NCBI GenBank assembly: GCA_028707675.1
Contig: JAQWAM010000064.1
Coordinates: 1 to 7,025 of the forward strand
Length of the DNA: 7,025 nt
Reading direction: 5' to 3'
Origin: Kiritimatiellia bacterium
GTDB taxonomy: Bacteria; Verrucomicrobiota; Kiritimatiellia; RFP12; UBA1067
Part shown: positions 1-6,200 of the stretch, one piece after another
Layout: each line of letters begins with the position of its first letter
How positions within the stretch are numbered: position 1 is the stretch's first letter
Notes under the pieces: generated by a model
The model's input: the letters and a program-made list of their open reading frames with translations, nothing else
Databases searched by the model: none
Told to the model about the DNA's origin: nothing
Made by a program: the position numbers and the translations under genes

Positions 1-705
1 GCGGTGCAGGACGTCGTTGACGCGGTTAACTGGGCGAAGGCGAATCACCCGGTCGACGGTGACCGGGTCTATGCGATGGGCAGTTCGGGCGGAGGACACA
101 TGACGCTGCTTATGGCCGGCCGCCATCCGTCGATCTGGGCCGGCTGCTGCGCGTTCTGCCCTCCGAGCGATTTGGCTTTATGGCATCCGCGCAGCAAGGC
201 GCTCGGCCATGGCTATTGGAAACATCTCGAGCTGGCCTGCGGCGGCACGCCCGATGAGAAGCCGGAAGAGTACGCCCGCCGTTCGGCGGTCACCTATCTG
301 GGCAGCGCGAAGGAGGCGGGGGTGAACGTCATGATTGCTACCGGTATTCACGACGGGCACACCGGCAAGGGATCGGTTCCTGTGTCGCAGGCCATGCGCG
401 CTTTCAACGCGCTTGCCGATGAAAAGGACAGGATCGCGGAAGAGACGATGAATTACATAGACGAGAACGAAAAGGTGCCGCAGGCGGAGCTTTTCACGGG
501 TCATGACCCGTTCTATTCGGGTGACCGCCGCGCAGATCTTAAACGCACTTCCGGCAACGCGCAGGTGACGATATTCGAGGGCGGCCACGGCGGCATCAGC
601 GAAGCCGGATTTTACTGGCTCGCTCGGCAGCGCCGCGGCGTCAAGGCGGATTGGACGCTTCCCGGCAGCGTCGGCGGCGCCGGTTACAGCGAGTCGGCGA
701 AATGA
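1..705 (+). CDS. Alpha/beta-hydrolase, prolyl-oligopeptidase (S9)/esterase-like, 5'-truncated
   Basis: This is the C-terminal catalytic part of a serine hydrolase; 234 codons are visible and the reading frame enters from upstream, so the start is outside the window. Seen: a nucleophile elbow G-S-S-G-G at codons 27-31, with Ser29 the expected nucleophile; a GIHDGHTG segment with Asp118, the likely acid; and FEGGHGG with His196, the likely catalytic histidine. Order and spacing fit the alpha/beta-hydrolase triad. The segment around YARRSAVTYL followed by the IHDGHTG-S-V-P loop resembles the S9-like hydrolases found in polysaccharide-degradation loci of Verrucomicrobia-type bacteria, often annotated as prolyl oligopeptidase or acetylxylan esterase. 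The family does not settle whether it cleaves peptides or removes acetyl or other acyl groups from glycans. Its context next to glycosidases favours a carbohydrate esterase (inference). Export cannot be judged because the N-terminus is missing. Its stop overlaps the start of the rhamnosidase gene, so the two are probably one operon. Confidence 0.85.
   Translation, partial: AVQDVVDAVNWAKANHPVDGDRVYAMGSSGGGHMTLLMAGRHPSIWAGCCAFCPPSDLALWHPRSKALGHGYWKHLELACGGTPDEKPEEYARRSAVTYLGSAKEAGVNVMIATGIHDGHTGKGSVPVSQAMRAFNALADEKDRIAEETMNYIDENEKVPQAELFTGHDPFYSGDRRADLKRTSGNAQVTIFEGGHGGISEAGFYWLARQRRGVKADWTLPGSVGGAGYSESAK
702..705 (+). promoter_or_regulatory. ATGA stop/start overlap coupling hydrolase and rhamnosidase genes
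   Basis: The TGA of the upstream hydrolase (703-705) overlaps the ATG of the next gene (702-704). No strong Shine-Dalgarno sequence precedes this ATG, only a weak GCGAG about 10 nt upstream. Reinitiation by ribosomes finishing the first gene is therefore the likely mode of translation. The start is chosen because a signal peptide begins exactly here; the frame is open further upstream only inside the preceding gene. Confidence 0.7.
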
Positions 706-3122
706 GCGGGCTCGCGCTTTGTGTTTTATGCGCTGCGGCGGTCGCGAGCGTTCGGGCGTTCGAGAGCGCGCAATTTTTCCGTCCTGAACGGTATTCCCGC
801 GGCGACACTAATGTGCGGCCGCTTCAGGCGATTGATTCGGCGGCATGGATCGGACTCGGGGACATGTCGCTGGCGGCGCGGGAAACCTTCGACACGGTTC
901 ACGCTTTCGATGCAGACGACACGGGGACTTTCATCCGTTTCCGCAAGCGCTTTGAGTCGGACGGTTCGGCGCTCAGGTTCGATGTCAGCGCCGACGAGAG
1001 GCATGTGCTGCTCATTGACGGCGAGATCGTCTCCCGGGGGCCGCATCGCGGGCTTCCCGCGCACTGGTATTACCAATCCTACGAAGTGAAAAATCTCGCC
1101 GCAGGCGGGCATGTGATGGAAGCCGTGGTGACGCGGCTCGGCGCGCACGCGCCGCTGGCTCAGCTTTCCTGGCGCGGCGGCAGTTTCATCCTGAAGGCCG
1201 AAGGCGTCTACGACGCGGAACTCACCACCGGTAAGGCGGTGTGGCTTGCCGCGCCGCTCGAAAACACTAAGATGACGGGAGCCGGCAAGAGCCGCACCTT
1301 CGGCGCGGGGTCGGCTTGCGAAATCACCGGCACGTCATTCTTGAACGAGATCCCCGACGAGTCGCGATTACGCGCTGCAGTTATTGTCAGGCGTCCCGTA
1401 ACCGCGACAAAATACGGAATCCGCACGGAGGGATGGCAGCTCTTTCCGACGGAGCGTCCCGACCAGATCTCGCGGCGGATCAGCCCCGGCAGGATCGTCA
1501 GTCCGCAAGGCGGCATCGACAAAACCGTTCCTCCCAACGAGAAGCGGGAGTACCTCTGGGATCTCGAAAACTACTACTGCGGCTATCCGGAGCTTAGGAC
1601 AAAAGGCGGCAAGTCCGCGCGAGTCACCTGGGGATGGACCGAGTCCCTCCGGGACCGCAACGGCAAGAAGGGCAATCGCGACGAATACATCGGCAAGAAC
1701 GCGGAACAGGCGCTGACCGATGTCTTCATCGCCGACGGGCGCGGCGACGCGCTCTTCACCGCCCCGTGGTGGCGGTGCGGGCGGTGGTGCCGTCTCACGG
1801 TCGAAACCGCAGACGAGCCGCTGGAGATCGTATCCGCAGCTATTTTAGAAACGCGCTATCCGCTTGAGGACGAAGGCGGGTTCGACTGCGACGACCCGTC
1901 GGTCGCGCCGATCCGGTCGATGTGCCTGAGAACACTGCAGATGTGCGCGCACGAGATGTTCTTCGACTGTCCGTATTACGAGCAGCAGATGTACGGCGGC
2001 GACACGCGCGTCGAAATCCTGTATCTCTCATCAGTGACCCGCGACGACCGGCTCGCGCGTTTCGCGATGTCCGTTTTCGACTACGACCGCCGTTCGGACG
2101 GCATAGTCGCGATGAACTTCCCCACCCGCGGCACTCAGGAGTCGTCCACCTACACTATGTGCTGGATCACCATGTTCCGCGACTACGCCTACCGCGACAC
2201 CAACGCCGCGTGGCTCAAATCACGGCTTCCGGGCGCGCGGAACGCGATGGAAGGGCTTGCGCTTTATGAAAACGGCGATGGATTGCTGGAGCATCTGCCG
2301 GGGTGGAGTTTTGTCGATTGGGCTCCGGAATACGATAACGGGGTTCCGGGCCAAGGGGTCGTCAATTTCCAGTACCTCTATACGCTGAAACTGCTTGCCG
2401 AAACCGAAGAGGCGCTCGGCGAGACCGCATACGCGAAGATATGGCGCGCGAAAGCGGAGCGGCTGGCGGCCAAACTTCAGGAAACGCTTTGGGATGAAAA
2501 GCGCGGCATGATGGCGGACGATGCCGCCGGTAGCCGTTTCAGCGAGCACGCCCAGTGCTTAGCGATTCTGAGCGGCATGTTTCCTGAGGATCTCTGCGGC
2601 CGGATGTTCGAGGGGCTCACTGGCGCGAAAGACCTTGTACGTACTAGCCTCTATTTTTCGCATTACCTTTTCGAGACGTATTTCCGCTTCGGCCGCGCCG
2701 ATCTTTTCTTCGCGCGGCTCGCGGTCTGGAAAGACCAGCTCGCGCACGGTCTCAAGACCGCGATGGAAACGCCGCGTCTGGAATCGCGCAGCGACTGCCA
2801 CGCCTGGAGTGCGGGGCCGCTCTACGCGCTGCCGGCCGGGGTCGCCGGCATTTCCTCCGCGGCGCCTTTCTACCGCAAGGTGCGCGTCGCCCCGCAGCCC
2901 GCGCACCTGAAGCGAATCGGCTGCAAAGCGCCGCACCCGGACGGTTTTGTAGAGGTCAATCTCGATTTCTCGGCCGGAACGGCAGATGGCGCCGTCTCCT
3001 TGCCTGCGGGCGTTACCGGAGTCTTCGAATGGAAGGGTGTCAAAACTGCGTTGAAAGGCGGAGCCAACGTCATCGGCAGGGGGACGCGCGCGGGACACAA
3101 AGGTTTGACGGACGGCTCGTAG
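702..3122 (+). CDS. Secreted GH78-like alpha-L-rhamnosidase
   Basis: An 806-residue protein predicted to release terminal alpha-L-rhamnose from plant, algal or bacterial glycans. Residues 1-19 form a signal peptide (hydrophobic LCVLCAAAVA core, likely cleavage after VRA); there is no convincing lipobox. Residues ~45-190 match the N-terminal beta-sandwich of GH78 proteins (FRKRF, then SADERHVLLIDGE and GPHRG). Residues ~283-330 form the next beta domain (WDLENYYCGYPELR and WGWTESL). The (alpha/alpha)6 barrel runs from about 395 to 720 and carries DCPYYEQQMYGGD. Its Asp422, Glu427 and Asp434 have the spacing of the GH78 active-site acids Asp567/Glu572/Asp579 of Bacillus RhaB (numbering from memory). 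Near the end of the barrel, METP and SDCHAWS (Glu689, His700, Trp702) match the usual region of the general base. A C-terminal beta-sandwich (FYRKVRVAPQP onward) completes the usual architecture, so the enzyme looks full length and active. The gene ends with TAG immediately followed by in-frame TGA. Other activities of the clan, or an unusual substrate, cannot be excluded. Confidence 0.85.
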   Translation: MSGLALCVLCAAAVASVRAFESAQFFRPERYSRGDTNVRPLQAIDSAAWIGLGDMSLAARETFDTVHAFDADDTGTFIRFRKRFESDGSALRFDVSADERHVLLIDGEIVSRGPHRGLPAHWYYQSYEVKNLAAGGHVMEAVVTRLGAHAPLAQLSWRGGSFILKAEGVYDAELTTGKAVWLAAPLENTKMTGAGKSRTFGAGSACEITGTSFLNEIPDESRLRAAVIVRRPVTATKYGIRTEGWQLFPTERPDQISRRISPGRIVSPQGGIDKTVPPNEKREYLWDLENYYCGYPELRTKGGKSARVTWGWTESLRDRNGKKGNRDEYIGKNAEQALTDVFIADGRGDALFTAPWWRCGRWCRLTVETADEPLEIVSAAILETRYPLEDEGGFDCDDPSVAPIRSMCLRTLQMCAHEMFFDCPYYEQQMYGGDTRVEILYLSSVTRDDRLARFAMSVFDYDRRSDGIVAMNFPTRGTQESSTYTMCWITMFRDYAYRDTNAAWLKSRLPGARNAMEGLALYENGDGLLEHLPGWSFVDWAPEYDNGVPGQGVVNFQYLYTLKLLAETEEALGETAYAKIWRAKAERLAAKLQETLWDEKRGMMADDAAGSRFSEHAQCLAILSGMFPEDLCGRMFEGLTGAKDLVRTSLYFSHYLFETYFRFGRADLFFARLAVWKDQLAHGLKTAMETPRLESRSDCHAWSAGPLYALPAGVAGISSAAPFYRKVRVAPQPAHLKRIGCKAPHPDGFVEVNLDFSAGTADGAVSLPAGVTGVFEWKGVKTALKGGANVIGRGTRAGHKGLTDGS

Positions 3123-3197
3123 TGAAACTTCTTGATAAAACTCTGGCCGAACAGAAAGTGTGAACGGGATGAAAATGACGAGAAGGAAATATTACGC
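3123..3197 (+). other. 75-nt intergenic spacer, no terminator seen
   Basis: The spacer starts with TGA in frame with the preceding TAG, giving a double stop for the rhamnosidase. I see no GC-rich hairpin followed by a T run and no convincing sigma-70 promoter. Read-through transcription from the rhamnosidase gene into the galactosidase gene is the simplest reading. The 3' part holds the ribosome binding site and a ten-codon possible leader ORF. Confidence 0.55.
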
Positions 3198-3201
3198 ATG
3201 A
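3169..3201 (+). other. Ten-codon possible leader ORF overlapping the galactosidase start
   Basis: ATG at 3169 opens a frame reading MKMTRRKYYA that stops at TGA 3199-3201. It overlaps the ATG of the next gene in an ATGA arrangement. An in-frame GTG at 3160 could lengthen it by three codons. No strong Shine-Dalgarno precedes it, and the binding site of the next gene lies inside it. It could be a translational coupling leader or a chance frame. Its basic content also resembles the n-region of a signal peptide, so a one-base sequencing or assembly error joining it to the next frame is a further possibility. Evidence is weak. Confidence 0.15.
3181..3187 (+). promoter_or_regulatory. Ribosome binding site of the GH2-GH110 gene
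   Basis: AGAAGGA, complementary to the 16S rRNA 3' end, lies 10 nt before ATG 3198. It supports that ATG as the start, and the signal peptide begins exactly there. The ATGs at 3169 and 3175 are in another frame; the only in-frame alternative upstream is TTG at 3132. Confidence 0.65.
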
Positions 3202-6200
3202 ACCGGAATGTATTCTCTCTTTGCGCCATCTTACTGGCTTTAGCAGCATTCGCGGACCGCAAAGTCACCTCGCTTTCGGGAGACGGATGGACGTTGGACG
3301 GAGAGCCGGTTTCGGTCCCGCACACCTGGAACGCCGTTGACGGCTGCGACGGAGGCGTGAATCCCCCGGGAACGTTCACGTCCTGCCGCGCCTCGTCGTA
3401 CGTTCGCAAGGCGGCGACGTATGCGCGCGCGTTGCCCGATCCGGCGCCCGGCAAGCGCCAGTTCGTGAAGTGCGAAGCCGTGTCGATCAAGGCGGCCGTC
3501 CGCGTCAACGGCAGGGAAGTCGGACGCCATCGCGGAGCTTTCACCGCGTTCTGTTTTGAGGTGACGGATTTTCTCAAGCCCGCCGGGAACCGGATCGAAA
3601 TCGTCGCGGACAATACGCTGGACGAGGACATTCCCCCGATCGTCGGCGATTTCACGATGTACGGCGGCGTTTACCGCGACGTGTATTTCATCGAGACCGA
3701 TCCCGTGTGCATCGACCTCGTGACGGACGGCGCGGATGGCGTGATCATTGACGCCGATCCCAAGACCGGTGAGGTCGTCGCGCGCGTAAACGTGCTCGGC
3801 GGCACCAATGAAACGCAACGTTTCATTTTCCCCGATCCGAAACTCTGGAGCCCCGAGCGCCCGGCGATGTATTCTTTGAAAATCGCGATCAACCAAAAGG
3901 GGGCCACGGACGCAGTGGATATCCCGTTCGGCTTCCGTTCGATCCGGTTTGACGACACCGGCTTCTATCTGAACGGGGAGCGCCGCAAATTCCGCGGCGC
4001 ATGCCGTCATCAGGACCGCGAAGGCAAGGGGTGGGCGGTGTCGCGCGAAGACGAGGCCGATGATGTCGGGATGATGAAGAAAATGGGCTGCGACGCCGTG
4101 CGCACCGCGCATTATCCGCAGAGCAGGAATTTCCTTGATGCGTGCGACAAGGCCGGACTCATGGTCTGGATCGAGACCGTGCTAGTCAACGAGGTCACGT
4201 TTTCGGAGACGTTTCACAGCAACATGCTCCAACAGACGCGTGAGATGGTGGCGCAGCGGCGGAACCATCCATCGATCGTCGTCTGGGGTCTTTTCAACGA
4301 AATCTACAGCGGTTCAAAACACAAGGCCGGCACGATCGAAAAGTATCTGGAGGAAGTGCGGGAGCTTTTCCGCGCTATGGATACCTCGCGCAAGGTTGTG
4401 TGCGCTTCAAACCAGTACGGACGCAAGGAACTGAGTCAGGTCGCTGACTTTTGCGCGTTCAATGTCTATCCCGCCTGGTATGACGTGAGGCCCTGGTATT
4501 TCCGCCGTCTCGACCGTGACGGTCGGATGATGCGGGAGCTGCTCGTAAAGCTGCGGGAAACGAACGGACTCCCGAGTATCGGCATCGGCGAATACGGCGC
4601 GGGCGGCAGTGTCCGCCGGCACAACGAGCCGTTCCTCGCCCTTCCCTACGCTAAACGTGACGATGCCGAAGAGTATCAGGTGGCTTACCATTATTGCAAC
4701 TACCGGGCGATCCGCGACGATGACAAGGTTTGGGGATCCTTCATCTGGCAAATGTTCGATTCCGGCTCTGATCTCCAGCACGAACCCGGACGCCCGGGAT
4801 GCAACACCAAGGGACTCGTCGAATTCGACCACAAGACACCGAAAGACGCGTTTTACTTCTACAAGGCGATCTGGAACCGTGAACCCATGCTTCATCTCAC
4901 GGGTTCGCGGCGCAAGGCCGTAACCAACCTGACGACCACTGTGTTCGGTTTCTGCAATGCCGGCAAGGCGGATTTTTTTCTGAACGGCGAGAAATACGGC
5001 GAACAAGCACCGGACGATCTTGCGGCTGTCATCTGGGAGAACGTTCCCCTGAAGCCGGGAAAAAACACGATCACGCTTAAATGCGGAAAACTGAAGGAAA
5101 GCATGACGCTCCAAGCGCCGGACCGCGTCAAAATCGCCGCGGACGAGAAGAACCCGGTTAAGTCGTTCAAAGCAGCCGCCGCGAAACTGAGCCCGGCGGG
5201 CGGCGTCATCGAATTCGAGCGGGGCGAATACCGTATACCGGAATCGTCGGCGACCGACATGCGCTTCTACATCTCGAACCATGACCAGAGCGACGTCCAC
5301 CGTGTGGCGTTTCCGATCATTGGGGCCACCAACCTGACAATCAAGGCTAACGGATCGGTCTTCGTGTTCGGCGGCAAACCGATTCCGTTCGCGGTAATCG
5401 ACAGCCGCGATGTGACGTTGAAGGGCTTCAGCGTCGACTCGTCCTATGCGTTCATGCCTGAACTCGTCATCACCGGATTCAAGGACGGCAAGACGATCGC
5501 GCGGATGGATCCGGCGCGCCATCCGCATCGCGTCAAGGACGGTCGCATCCTCTTTTCCGGCGAGGGGTGGGAATTCCCCGTCCATCACGCCAAACTTTTC
5601 GACGGCGAAACCCGGGAACTCGTCGAGCGCTCTGGCGACATCCCTTATAAAGGCAAGGCGGAGGAGCTTTCCGCAGACACGCTCGCGCTCGAATACGATT
5701 TTTCGAAACGCGGCCAAGGGGGCAAGATCGGCGATGTGGTGGTGTTCCGTCCGCCGCTCAGACCATGCCCCGGCGTATTTGTTTCAGGATCTGAGAACAC
5801 CGTTCTCGAAGACGTTGCGATCCATTCTTCGCTCGGCATGGCGCTTATCGCACAGCGCAGCGGCAACGTGACCTGGCGCGGGACTGGAAGCCCCGAAGAT
5901 CGTAAAAGCGGCGTTTTCCCGCGCAAGGCGACGGGACGCTATGCGTCGGCTCATGCGGACGCCTCGCATTTCTCGAACGTCAAGGGACAGGTCACGGTCG
6001 AGAACTGTCTTTTCGAGGGCATGATGGACGATGCGATCAACGTGCATTCGACCTGCCTTTTCGTGACCAACGTTGTCGCGCCGAATGCGATCCGCTGCCG
6101 TTACATGCATCCGCAAGCGGTCGGCTTCGACATCTTCCTGCCGCGGGAAAAGCTGCGGTTCATCGACGGCGACACATTGGAGACCGGCCCCGAGGTTGTG

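Noticed and set aside
310..324. AAGGAGG followed by in-frame GTG inside the hydrolase gene
   Set aside because: It falls between the nucleophile elbow and the Asp of the triad, so a start there would give a broken enzyme; chance coding sequence.
651..701. Upstream extension of the rhamnosidase frame to a start inside the hydrolase gene
   Set aside because: It would put about 17 Arg-rich residues before a clean signal peptide. The ATG at 702 gives the signal peptide and an ATGA overlap.
3123..3197. Possible terminator or promoter between rhamnosidase and galactosidase genes
   Set aside because: No stable inverted repeat with a T run and no paired -35/-10 boxes with sensible spacing could be made out by eye.
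2559..3655. Antisense frames (179 and 261 codons) spanning the rhamnosidase end and the galactosidase start
   Set aside because: They cross the real gene boundary without regard to it and have no domain signal or convincing start context; shadow frames.
3240..4112. Antisense open frame of 290 codons opposite the GH2 N-terminal region
   Set aside because: Shadow of the coding strand. The sense frame carries the family motifs; the antisense translation is low-complexity with many His/Arg/Ala and no domain.
4407..5717. Antisense open frame of 436 codons opposite the GH2-GH110 gene
   Set aside because: It lies wholly inside a gene with clear GH2 and GH110 motifs, its translation is rich in Arg/Val/Asp as expected for a GC-rich shadow frame, and it shows no recognisable domain.
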